From NCBI GenBank assembly GCA_963743785.1, contig CAVURD010000004.1, positions 310,001 to 374,000 on the forward strand: a stretch of 64,000 bases of DNA, in the 5' to 3' direction. The notes beneath the pieces are model-generated. The model was not told the DNA's origin. It saw only the letters and a list, made by a program, of their open reading frames with translations, and did no database searches. Positions 46,499 through 54,123 of this stretch are shown here, piece after piece (the stretch's first letter is position 1; every line of letters begins with the position of its first letter). Both the position numbers and the translations under genes were made by a program. The DNA is from Bog-473 sp963743785. Lineage in GTDB: Bacteria; Actinomycetota; Acidimicrobiia; Acidimicrobiales; RAAP-2.

Positions 46499-46928
46499 TC
46501 ACACCACCTTCCGGAAGAGTGTGGCCGTCTCTTCGATAGCCAAGACTGCGGTAGAAGGGCGCCGCCCGCCGGGTGGCCACGGTGATCAACGTGGCCGATC
46601 TCGACCTGGCCCATGTGTCGAATTCCTGCATCAATTGCCGACCGATCGCGGCCCCTCGTCGGTCCTCGCGCACGGCCACTTCCTCCACGTAGGCCACGCG
46701 GCCATTGGCGTAGAAGGCCAGATGATCGAACCCCAGCAGGTAGCCCACCACGGCTGCGGCTTCCAGCGCCACCAGGACGACCGCATCGTCACGTCCCAGC
46801 AATTCGGCGAACGAGGAGGCGAACGCCCCGGTGTCCACCACGAACGAGGTGGCCATGTCGCGGGCCAACGGGAGGATGTGGCCGCCGTCCTCCGACGACG
46901 CCGGCCGTATGGTCACCCGATGGCGCAC
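46499..46928 (-). CDS. GNAT family N-acetyltransferase, frame broken near C-terminus
   Basis: Acetyl-CoA-dependent acetyltransferase. Motif A, which binds the CoA pyrophosphate, is EDRRGAAIGRQLMQEF, and motif B includes ATRRAAPFYRSLGY. Just after LGY the frame shifts near 46538; in the neighbouring frame the usual short end EETATLFRKVV and a stop follow. The start ATG overlaps the preceding gene by 16 bases. Substrate unknown. Confidence 0.82.
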
Positions 46929-47907
46929 CGCGACCTCGTGTCCGTTCCCTCGAAGTGGCGTTCGAGCTCGTTGGCATAGCGCAGACCCAGGTCCGAGCGG
47001 TGCGCGACCAACCAGGTCGACAGGGCGGTCTGGCCGGTGGCCGGACCGTCGGTGTCCGCCATTCCCCGGGCCATGGTCGTGTACTCCTCACGGGTGAGGA
47101 GTACGTCGTGGAGGACCAACCCGAGGACCCGGGAGAACACCGGCAGGGCGGCGCCCGGTACGTGGAGGATGCGGGCTCGACTGCCGACGGCGTCACGGAT
47201 GGAGTGCGATCAATTCGTTGAAGGTCGGGCGCTCCGGCCCGACGGCGTCCGTCACGCTGTCGTTGGTTTCCCGGCCTTTGGCCAGGCACAGTTGGGCCAG
47301 ATCGTCGACGTGGATGCCCCGGACCCGATAGTCGCCCCGACCTCCGATGGCGAACACCGGGAGGTGCCGCAGCAACCAGGCGATGTTGTTGATCAGCACC
47401 CCGTCGCCGCCGAAGAGGATGGCCGGGCGCAGCACGGCGTACGACAGCCCGCTCTCGGCCAGGGCCCGTTCGACCAACGCCTTGCCCCGAAAATACGGCC
47501 ACGGTGACGCCGCGCTGGGATGGGTGATGCTGACGTGGACGATGCGGTGCACCCCGGCCCGCTTGGCCGCTTGGAACAAGGCCCGGGAGTTGGAGATCGC
47601 CAGATCATGATCGATGCGCCCATGGGCGAATCGCACCCAGTACGTGTTGTAGAGCGTCGTCGCCCCTTCGAGTGACGCCACCAAGCCCAGCTGGTCATCG
47701 AAGTCCAACGGCGCCACCGCAATGGGCTGAGCCTTCCGGGGCCCGGCCGCGGGTGCCCGGTCAGCGTGCGCACCCGGCGGCCGGATTCGAGCAACTGGCT
47801 GGTGATGGCCCGGCCCGAATAGCTGAACGCACCCGTGACCACATCGAGACCCGTGTCCCGGCCGCGGCGGTTGGCGGCGCCTCGGATTGGTGGTGCGCTG
47901 TGTTCAT
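46913..47907 (-). CDS. NAD(P)-binding NmrA/epimerase-like protein, multiple frame breaks
   Basis: Rossmann-fold protein of the atypical short-chain dehydrogenase group. The dinucleotide motif is VVTGAFSYSGRAIT, followed by RVRTLTGHPR, DFDDQLGLVASLEGATTLYN and YFRGKALVERALAESGLSYA. The last part (FSRVLGLVLHDVLLTREEY) is in another frame. Breaks lie near 47870, 47740 and 47205. The ATG at 47907 has a good GGAGA site. It follows a TetR gene by 30 bases on the same strand and is probably its regulatory target. The likely activity is a quinone- or NAD-linked reductase, uncertain. Confidence 0.72.
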
Positions 47908-47937
47908 GCCGTCTCCTTCTCTTGGTGGTCGATCCGC

Positions 47938-48564
47938 TCACGTTTGTCGAAGAAACCGGCCACGGACCCTGGCGTGGGAAAGCAGTTCGAGGGCGGGGGC
48001 CTGATCCCCATCGAGATGGCTGAGCATCTCGAGTCCCAGGTACAGCGCCACGATGCCATAGGCCAGGTCCCGGCCGGGAGCACCGAAGCCGAGCGGCGAA
48101 TCGCCCAGCAGTTCTTCGATGGCCTCGCCTGGTGAACTCGGTCCACGGCTCGATGCGGTCGGCGACGGCCGGGCCGAGGCCCGGCGTCGATGAGGCGCCG
48201 GCGATCATTTCGACCAGGACGGTCACGTAGCCGGCATCGAGATCCTGGCGGAAGATGTCCGTGGCCACGTCCACCAGCTCACCCGGGCGAGTCCGACGTC
48301 GGCCACCGCGGCGCCGTAGTGCTCGAGCCGCTCGGCACTGACCGCATCGAGCGCGGCCAGCAGCAGGTTGGTCACCGACCCGAAGTGGTAGAAGATCAGC
48401 CCCTGATTGGCCCGGCCCGCTCGGCGATGGCCCGGGCACTGGCGCCGGCGAATCCCACTGTCCTTCAGGGTGGCCACGCGCCGCCTCGACCAGCCGCCGC
48501 CGCGTCTCGGTGGACCGGGCCGTACCTCTTCGGTCATCCTGCTCGCTGCACCTGCCTTGGCCAT
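47938..48564 (-). CDS. TetR family transcriptional regulator, multiple frame breaks
   Basis: N-terminal DNA-binding part with a helix-turn-helix ending GLIFYHFGSVTNLLLAALDA. A ligand-binding part follows (VATDIFRQDLDAGYVTVLVE, then LGLEMLSHLDGDQAPALELL), and these pieces are spread over several frames between about 48290 and 48500 and near 48130. ATG 48564 has a GAGGG site; an upstream ATG at 48597 is possible. A cluster of TTGAG half-sites lies directly upstream, suggesting autoregulation and control of the downstream reductase. Confidence 0.72.
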
Positions 48565-48577
48565 GGGTGCCCTCTTC

Positions 48578-48622
48578 TTGAGTAATTGCTCAAACATATA
48601 CGCTCAAGACCGACGGTTGAGC
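48578..48622. promoter_or_regulatory. Two TTGAG-based inverted repeats, candidate operator of the minus-strand TetR gene
   Basis: TTGAG-taattg-CTCAA (48578-48593) and GCTCAA-gaccgacgg-TTGAGC (48602-48622) share half-sites. They flank a TATATG that could be the -10 box of the minus-strand TetR gene, with TTGCTC as a -35 box 18 bases upstream. The arrangement fits TetR autoregulation; binding is inferred. Confidence 0.55.
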
Positions 48623-48683
48623 AAGCTTGACCCGAACCCGGAGCCGTACAGCCAGGTCAATCGACCTTTTCCGGCTTCGACCC

Positions 48684-48713
48684 TTGACAGATTATGTGAG
48701 TGGTCACTAACTT
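48684..48713 (+). promoter_or_regulatory. Promoter with embedded operator for the second TetR gene
   Basis: TTGACA (48684-48689), an 18-base spacer and TAACTT (48708-48713). The inverted repeat GTGA-GTGG-TCAC (48696-48707) lies in the spacer. Transcription would begin within a few bases of GTG 48721 or ATG 48724, so the mRNA may be leaderless, and no ribosome binding site is seen. The segment is partly repeated in front of the MFS pump. Confidence 0.6.
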
Positions 48714-48723
48714 AGCGATCGTG

Positions 48724-49404
48724 ATGGTTCCGATCCGTCAAAGCGCCGATGTCCGCCGGGCCTCCGTCCTCAACGCCGCCATCGTCGAATTCGCCCGCGT
48801 CCGGGTACGCCGGCACTTCGACCGACGCCATCGCCACCCGGGCCGGCATTTCCCAGCCCTACCTCTTCCGACTCTTCGGGACGAAGAAGGATCTGTTCAT
48901 CGCCACCTACGACGTCGTGTCGTCCCGGATCGAGGAGGCCTTCGTCGCCGCGGCCGACGGGCTCGAGGGCGAGGCGGCCATGACGGCCATGGGTCTGGCC
49001 TATCTCGAGCTCCTCCAGGACCCCGACCTGCTGCAAGTGCAACTCCACGGCTTCGTCGCCGCCGCCGCCGATCCCGACATCGCGGCTCGCCTGCCAGGAG
49101 ACGTTCCGCCGCCTGTGGCGGCTGGTCTAGCGGCGGCCACGCGACGCTGGAGCCGAGACCGATCCGCGAGTTCTTCGCCCACGGCATGCTCTGCAGCGTG
49201 ATGGCCGCCATCGACCTCCGCTCGGTCAACGAGCCGTGGGCCCAGTCCTTCTTCGACGGCGAGGACGAGGCCAAGCAACAGGCGCTTTCGGCCCTGGCCG
49301 ACCACATCACCCGCCACCCCCACGCCGGCCGACGCCGGCGTGGCCTAGGGACACCGGGCACCCCATGCGCCCCGGTTTTCCCCCCGATCTTGCAGCCCTT
49401 TTGA
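48724..49404 (+). CDS. TetR family transcriptional regulator, two frame breaks
   Basis: The N-terminal helix SADVRRASVLNAAIVEFA is followed, after a break near 48800, by TSTDAIATRAGISQPYLFRL and FGTKKDLFIATYD, the typical helix-turn-helix. After a second break near 49100-49135 the C-terminal part (REFFAHGMLCSVMAAIDLRS) returns to the first frame. The true stop may lie earlier than 49404, because the last 25 residues look unlike the family. It stands directly upstream of a DHA2 drug pump and shares an operator-like sequence with it, so it probably represses the pump. Confidence 0.75.
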   Translation: MVPIRQSADVRRASVLNAAIVEFARVRVRRHFDRRHRHPGRHFPALPLPTLRDEEGSVHRHLRRRVVPDRGGLRRRGRRARGRGGHDGHGSGLSRAPPGPRPAASATPRLRRRRRRSRHRGSPARRRSAACGGWSSGGHATLEPRPIREFFAHGMLCSVMAAIDLRSVNEPWAQSFFDGEDEAKQQALSALADHITRHPHAGRRRRGLGTPGTPCAPVFPPILQPF

Positions 49405-49427
49405 AGTTAGTAAGTAGTCACAACTAC
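49404..49427. promoter_or_regulatory. Candidate operator upstream of the MFS pump
   Basis: AAGTTAGT (49404-49411) and TCACA (49418-49422) occur with exactly the same spacing as in the reverse complement of the TetR promoter element at 48692-48713. The segment also holds the inverted repeat GTAGT-CACA-ACTAC (49414-49427). This suggests one repressor acts on both promoters. Confidence 0.5.
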
Positions 49428-49469
49428 CCGTTGACAGCCCTCGCTCACGTCGAGCGGAGAGGAGTCATC

Positions 49470-50972
49470 ATGACCACGACATTGGCCCCACCACCCGATC
49501 AGCGGCCCCTGGACGTCGGGCCCCGCCGCCGCTCGGCCGCCTGGGCGGTGCTCATCACGGGGCTGGCCCTGTTCATGGCCTCGCTCGACAACCTGGTCGT
49601 CACCAACGCGTTGCCGGTGATTCGCGTCCACCTGCACGCCGGACTCTCGGGTCTCGAATGGATCGTCAACGCCTACACGCTGACCTTTGCCGTGTTGTTG
49701 TTGAGTGCGGCGGCCATCGGGGAGCGATTTGGCCGACGCCGTATCTTCGTTCTCGGCATCACCATCTTCACCGCGGCGTCCGCCGTGGCCGCCCTGGCGC
49801 CATCCATCGGGATCCTGGTGGCGGCCCGGGCCGTGCAGGGGGCCGGAGGGGCCATGATCATGCCGTTGTCGTTGACGCTGCTGAGCGCAGCCGTGCCACC
49901 GGAACGTCGCAACGCGGCCCTCGGTATCTGGGGCGCCATCGGCGGCGTGGCCGTCGCCATCGGACCATTGGTCGGCGGGGCCATCACGACCGGGTGGGCC
50001 TGGCAGTACATCTTCTGGATCAACGTGCCGGTCGGCGTCGCCCTCGGGATCTTGGCCTGGTGGAAGTTGGCTGAGTCCCGCGGCTACAAGGCCCGGCTCG
50101 ACATCCGAGGGGTGGTGCTCGTCAGCATCGGCCTGTTCGGCGTGGTCTACGGCCTCGTCCAGGGCAACTCCCACGGCTGGACCAGCGCCGGCGTCCTGAG
50201 TGCCTTCGCCATCGGCGCCGTGGGACTGGCCGCCTTCGTCCGGTGGGAACTGCGGATCGAGAACCCGATGCTGCCGCTGCGCCTCTTTGGCAATCGAGCC
50301 TTTGCCGCCGTCAACGTGACCGCCATGCTGTTCAGCTTCGGCATGTTCGGTTCGATCTTCTTCCTCTCCCAGTTCCTCCAGACCGTGCAGGGCTATTCAC
50401 CGCTCAGCGCCGGGCTGCGGATCCTGCCGTGGACCGGCATGGTCATGGTGCTGGCCCCGGTCGTGGGGATCCTGGCCGAGCGCTGGGGCGGCAAGCGGTT
50501 GGTCGTGCCCGGCCTGATCCTGCAGACGGCCGGCCTGGCGTGGTTGGCCTTGCTGTTGACGCCGAGCACGCCGTACATCGACATGGTCCCGGCCTTCATT
50601 TTGGCCGGCACCGGGATGACGCTCTTCTTCGTCCCGCTGGCCTCGCTGGTGCTGGGCGCGGTGCCCTCCTCACTCGAGGGAATCGCCTCGGGCACCAACA
50701 GCGCGTTCCGCGAACTCGGTGGCGTGTTGGGGATCGCGGTCCTCGGTGCGGTGTTCTCCTCCTCGGGGGGCTACGCCTCGCCGCAGGACTACGTGAACGG
50801 GTTGACCCCGGCGATCTGGGTCGGTGCCGCAGTCGTTCTCCTCGGGGTGCTCACCGCTCTCCTGGTACCGAACCGGAAGCGGGTCCGAGCCGGCACGGCG
50901 TCGGAGAGCACGGCATCGCCAGATTCGGACTTGGAGCTTTGCGCCGGGCCGGAACTGGAGCCGGCGATCTGA
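49470..50972 (+). CDS. MFS multidrug efflux transporter, DHA2 (14-helix) family
   Basis: Proton-driven drug exporter of the EmrB/QacA group, 500 residues with 14 predicted helices. Motif A is seen in GERFGRRRIFVLGI, and motif C in GIWGAIGGVAVAIGPLVGGA. The first helix carries the family's ITGLALFMASLDNLVVTNAL, including the conserved acidic residue. ATG 49470 has a strong GGAGAGGAG site. It lies downstream of a TetR gene and is likely induced by its own substrates. Confidence 0.93.
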   Translation: MTTTLAPPPDQRPLDVGPRRRSAAWAVLITGLALFMASLDNLVVTNALPVIRVHLHAGLSGLEWIVNAYTLTFAVLLLSAAAIGERFGRRRIFVLGITIFTAASAVAALAPSIGILVAARAVQGAGGAMIMPLSLTLLSAAVPPERRNAALGIWGAIGGVAVAIGPLVGGAITTGWAWQYIFWINVPVGVALGILAWWKLAESRGYKARLDIRGVVLVSIGLFGVVYGLVQGNSHGWTSAGVLSAFAIGAVGLAAFVRWELRIENPMLPLRLFGNRAFAAVNVTAMLFSFGMFGSIFFLSQFLQTVQGYSPLSAGLRILPWTGMVMVLAPVVGILAERWGGKRLVVPGLILQTAGLAWLALLLTPSTPYIDMVPAFILAGTGMTLFFVPLASLVLGAVPSSLEGIASGTNSAFRELGGVLGIAVLGAVFSSSGGYASPQDYVNGLTPAIWVGAAVVLLGVLTALLVPNRKRVRAGTASESTASPDSDLELCAGPELEPAI

Positions 50973-51038
50973 ACGAGGCACCACGACGCCGGGCCACGCG
51001 CGCTCGAAACCGACATCTCACCACCGCACTCGATCCGC

Positions 51039-51701
51039 TTACGGCGTGGGCGTGGGCGTCCGCACCGTCCCGAGCAGCGCGAACGTGTTGCAATAGAAGA
51101 GTCGCCCACCGTGAGCCCGCCAATCGGCCCAGTCGGCGTAGGCCTCGCTCTCGGCGCCGCCGAGCCTGGGGGCAACGTGGGGCGTCATGGTCTTGAACGT
51201 CGCCTCGGGGTCAGCGCTGGCGAACTCATAGAAATGCATGTAGCGGGGATCGACGTCGTCGGTGTTCTCGAAGACCGAGATCTGGGTGAAGCCGGGAATT
51301 CCCGCCGCGGCGATGTGACGGATGTGCACGAAGTCCCCCCAATCGCGCAGTTCCTGCGCCCGATCGGGCGACTTCGGACTGATCCACACGATCAGCAACC
51401 CGGTGGTGGTGCCACCGTCGAGGATGCCCTGGCTCGGGCGGGGATGACGATGGAAGAGGTGAGCGGTCACACCGGGTGGCGGGTCCGGGGCTCGGAAGGT
51501 GCGATCCACTTCAGCCACGGTGAGCATGGAGCCTTCATCCACCTTCCTCGGCAGGTCCGTGCGCCCGGGGTAGCAGTTCTCCCACCAGCTGACCCGTTCG
51601 GCTCCCGGCAGGGCGGCCAGGTCGCCGGCGCGCCGCTCGGTGTCCGCTGCCGGGCTGTTGCCCAACTCGAGATACAAGGCCGAATTGATGCGGTCCTCCA
51701 C
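51039..51701 (-). CDS. Uncharacterised protein, possibly dimeric alpha/beta-barrel
   Basis: 220 residues. The middle part (HIRHIAAAGIPGFTQISVFE and DPRYMHFYEF) looks like the ferredoxin-like fold of EthD/stress-responsive dimeric barrels, duplicated within one chain. I do not recognise a catalytic signature. No signal peptide or membrane segment. A 20-base inverted repeat lies 30 bases upstream, so it is probably controlled by a repressor. Being alone between a pump and hemL, context gives no function. Confidence 0.65.
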   Translation of the reverse strand: MEDRINSALYLELGNSPAADTERRAGDLAALPGAERVSWWENCYPGRTDLPRKVDEGSMLTVAEVDRTFRAPDPPPGVTAHLFHRHPRPSQGILDGGTTTGLLIVWISPKSPDRAQELRDWGDFVHIRHIAAAGIPGFTQISVFENTDDVDPRYMHFYEFASADPEATFKTMTPHVAPRLGGAESEAYADWADWRAHGGRLFYCNTFALLGTVRTPTPTP

Positions 51702-51730
51702 CTCAGGCCTTCCTTCTTATCGAGCGGTCA

Positions 51731-51750
51731 CGTGATCGTGACAGATCACG
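51731..51750. promoter_or_regulatory. 20-base inverted repeat, candidate operator
   Basis: CGTGATC-gtgaca-GATCACG (51731-51750) has perfect 7-base arms. It lies 30 bases before the start of the uncharacterised gene at 51701 and just beyond the hemL stop. An overlapping second repeat, GTCACG-tgat-CGTGAC (51727-51742), is also present. Confidence 0.55.
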
Positions 51751-51764
51751 CGTGAAGCTCCGCC

Positions 51765-53090
51765 TCACGTGCCGACGAATCGACGCGTGGCGACTTCCGC
51801 CGCCGCTTCCCCTGCGGCTTCGACCACGCGGTTGAGGACGTCGTCACCGTGGGCCAGGCCGGGAAACATCACTTCGTACGGACCGGGGGCCAGCGCCACA
51901 CCCCGCCGCAGCATGGCGTGGAAGAACTGGGGATAGAGGCCGTTGCCGGACCAGGCACCGGCCGTCACGTAGTCGATCGGCGCGGCGCGGTCGGTCTCGC
52001 CTGTCCCGGGGCCATCGTGGTCAGCGAGGAAGAGACCGACCAGCGGTCCGATGGCCGGGGCGACCACGTCCAGGCCGCCGCCGGCAATGGCCGAGGACAA
52101 GCGTGAGGCAAACGTCGCCACCCGTGCCGTGAGATCGGCGTAGTCCCCTTCGGTGACCAGTGAGAGCACCGCCAAGCCGGCGGCCGTGGCCAATGGATTC
52201 CCCGAAAGGGTTCCCGCCTGGTACACGGGACCTCCGGGCGCCAGTTCGGCCAGGAGCTCCCGGCGCCCACCGAATGCCCCGACCGGAAGGCCGCCCCCGA
52301 TGACCTTCCCGAAGCACCACAGGTCGGGTGTCACCCCCGACCAGGTGGTGGCGCCTCCGGGGCCCAATCGAAATCCGGTGATCACCTCGTCAAAGATCAG
52401 CAGCGCCCCGACGGCGTCGCAGGCAGCACGCAGCCCGGCCAGGAATCCGGGCCGGGGCGCCACCAGGTTCATGTTGGCGGCCACCGGTTCGACGATGACG
52501 CACGCCACCTCATCGGTCAGCTCGGGGACCACGTTGTACGGCACGACGGCGGTGGCCGCCACCGCCCCGACCGGCACCCCGGCCGAGCCCGGCAAGCCGA
52601 GCATGGCCACGCCGCTCCCGCCGCCGGCCAACAGACCGTCGGAGTGGCCGTGGTAGCACCCGTCGAATTTCACCACCCGATCCCGCCCGGTCGCGCCGCG
52701 GGCCAGGCGCACCGCGCTCATGGCCGCCTCGGTACCCGACGAGACCATCCGCACCTGCTCGCACCCGGGGACGCGGGCACAGATGGCCTCGGCCAGCAGC
52801 ACCTCTCCGGGCGTGGGCGCACCGAAGGTGGTCCCCAGTGCGGCCGCCCTCGTGATGGCATCGGTCACCGCCGGATGGGCGTGCCCGAGCAGGACGGCCC
52901 CGTAGGACTGCACCAGATCGAGGTAGCGATGTCCTTCGACGTCGAACACGGAGGCGCCCTCGCCCCGGACCACCGTGTAGGGAGTGCCGCCGACGGACGC
53001 GAACGACCGGACGGGTGAGTCGACGCCGCCGGGAATCACCCGTGCCGCCCGGGCGAACCATTGGGCATTCGACGCCGACGGACGCGTCAG
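51765..53090 (-). CDS. hemL: Glutamate-1-semialdehyde 2,1-aminomutase
   Basis: PLP enzyme that makes 5-aminolevulinate from glutamate-1-semialdehyde. Blocks: RVIPGGVDSPVRSFASVGG, VSSGTEAAMSAVRLARG, FDEVITGFRLGPGG, and CFGKVIGGGLPVGAFGG with the PLP-binding lysine. The family N-terminus (PSASNAQWFARAARV) is in frame upstream of the first ordinary start (GTG 53039). The only codon that captures it is CTG at 53090, overlapping the hemB stop as CTGA. I therefore give 53090 as the likely start (441 residues); a frame error near the start is the alternative. Last gene of rex-hemA-hemC-cobA/hemD-hemB-hemL. Confidence 0.93.
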   Translation of the reverse strand: MTRPSASNAQWFARAARVIPGGVDSPVRSFASVGGTPYTVVRGEGASVFDVEGHRYLDLVQSYGAVLLGHAHPAVTDAITRAAALGTTFGAPTPGEVLLAEAICARVPGCEQVRMVSSGTEAAMSAVRLARGATGRDRVVKFDGCYHGHSDGLLAGGGSGVAMLGLPGSAGVPVGAVAATAVVPYNVVPELTDEVACVIVEPVAANMNLVAPRPGFLAGLRAACDAVGALLIFDEVITGFRLGPGGATTWSGVTPDLWCFGKVIGGGLPVGAFGGRRELLAELAPGGPVYQAGTLSGNPLATAAGLAVLSLVTEGDYADLTARVATFASRLSSAIAGGGLDVVAPAIGPLVGLFLADHDGPGTGETDRAAPIDYVTAGAWSGNGLYPQFFHAMLRRGVALAPGPYEVMFPGLAHGDDVLNRVVEAAGEAAAEVATRRFVGT

Positions 53091-54112
53091 CCACCGAGGG
53101 CCTCGGCCACCTCTGCCGCGAAGTAGGTGAGGATGAAGTCCGCCCCGGCCCGCTTGAGGGCGATCAGCTGCTCGAGGGCGACGGCCGGACCATCGATCCA
53201 GCCGGCGGCCGCGGCCGCGTGGACCATGGCGTATTCACCGCTCACGTGGTAGGCCGCCAACGGCACCCGCACCGCCCGTCGGGCCGCGGCGAGGACGTCC
53301 AGTGAGGTCATGGCCGGTTTGACCATGACCATGTCGGCCCCCTCGGCCACGTCCTGGGCGATCTCGAGGAGCGCTTCACGTCGGTTGTGCGGATCCTGCT
53401 GGTAGGAGCGCCGGTCCCCGCCGCCGGCGATGGTGACGTCGACGGCGTCACGGAAGGGGCCGTAGAGGGCGGTGGCATATTTGGCGGCGTAGGCCAAGAT
53501 CACCGCCTGGTCGTGACCGCCCGCATCGAGCGCGGTGCGGATGGCGGCCACCTGGCCGTCCATCATCCCGCTCGGTGCCACCACGTCGGCCCCGGCCTCG
53601 GCCTGGGCCACGGCGATGCGGCCGTACAGCTCGAGGGTCGGGTCGTTGAGCACCGCTCCGTCGGGGCCGAGAACGCCGCAGTGCCCGTGATCGGTGTATT
53701 CGTCCAGGCAGAGATCGGCCATCAGGATCAGTTCGTCGCCCACGGCATCGCGCAGGGCGCGCAGGGCCCGCTGCACGATCCCCTCGGGATCCCAGGCCTG
53801 GGAACCGCTGGCGTCCTTCTCCGTGGGCACGCCGAAGAGCATGAGCCCGGGCAGGCCGAGCGACACCAGGCGCTTGGCCTCGATGACCAGGGAGTCGACG
53901 GTGTGCTGCACCTGACCCGGCATGGATGTGATCTCCACCGGCGCGGCGATGCCCTCACGGACGAACAACGGCGCGATCAGGTCGTCGACGCTGAGGCGGG
54001 CCTCAGCCACCAGCCGGCGGAGGGCCGGCGTGCGGCGCAGCCGGCGCAGGCGCCGCACCGGAAAGCCCGGTGCCCCGGTGGCCGGCGATGCGGGTGCGAC
54101 GTCGGGCGACAT
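53087..54112 (-). CDS. hemB: Delta-aminolevulinic acid dehydratase (porphobilinogen synthase)
   Basis: Condenses two 5-aminolevulinates to porphobilinogen. 341 residues. The Schiff-base lysines are in LAYAAKYATALYGPFRDAV and DMVMVKPAMTSLD. The metal region reads DLCLDEYTDHGHCGVL, with two cysteines and an aspartate, intermediate between classical zinc (three Cys) and magnesium (Asp) types. It lies 11 bases after cobA-hemD and overlaps the proposed hemL start. Confidence 0.96.
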   Translation of the reverse strand: MSPDVAPASPATGAPGFPVRRLRRLRRTPALRRLVAEARLSVDDLIAPLFVREGIAAPVEITSMPGQVQHTVDSLVIEAKRLVSLGLPGLMLFGVPTEKDASGSQAWDPEGIVQRALRALRDAVGDELILMADLCLDEYTDHGHCGVLGPDGAVLNDPTLELYGRIAVAQAEAGADVVAPSGMMDGQVAAIRTALDAGGHDQAVILAYAAKYATALYGPFRDAVDVTIAGGGDRRSYQQDPHNRREALLEIAQDVAEGADMVMVKPAMTSLDVLAAARRAVRVPLAAYHVSGEYAMVHAAAAAGWIDGPAVALEQLIALKRAGADFILTYFAAEVAEALGG

Positions 54113-54123
54113 GACGGACCAGC

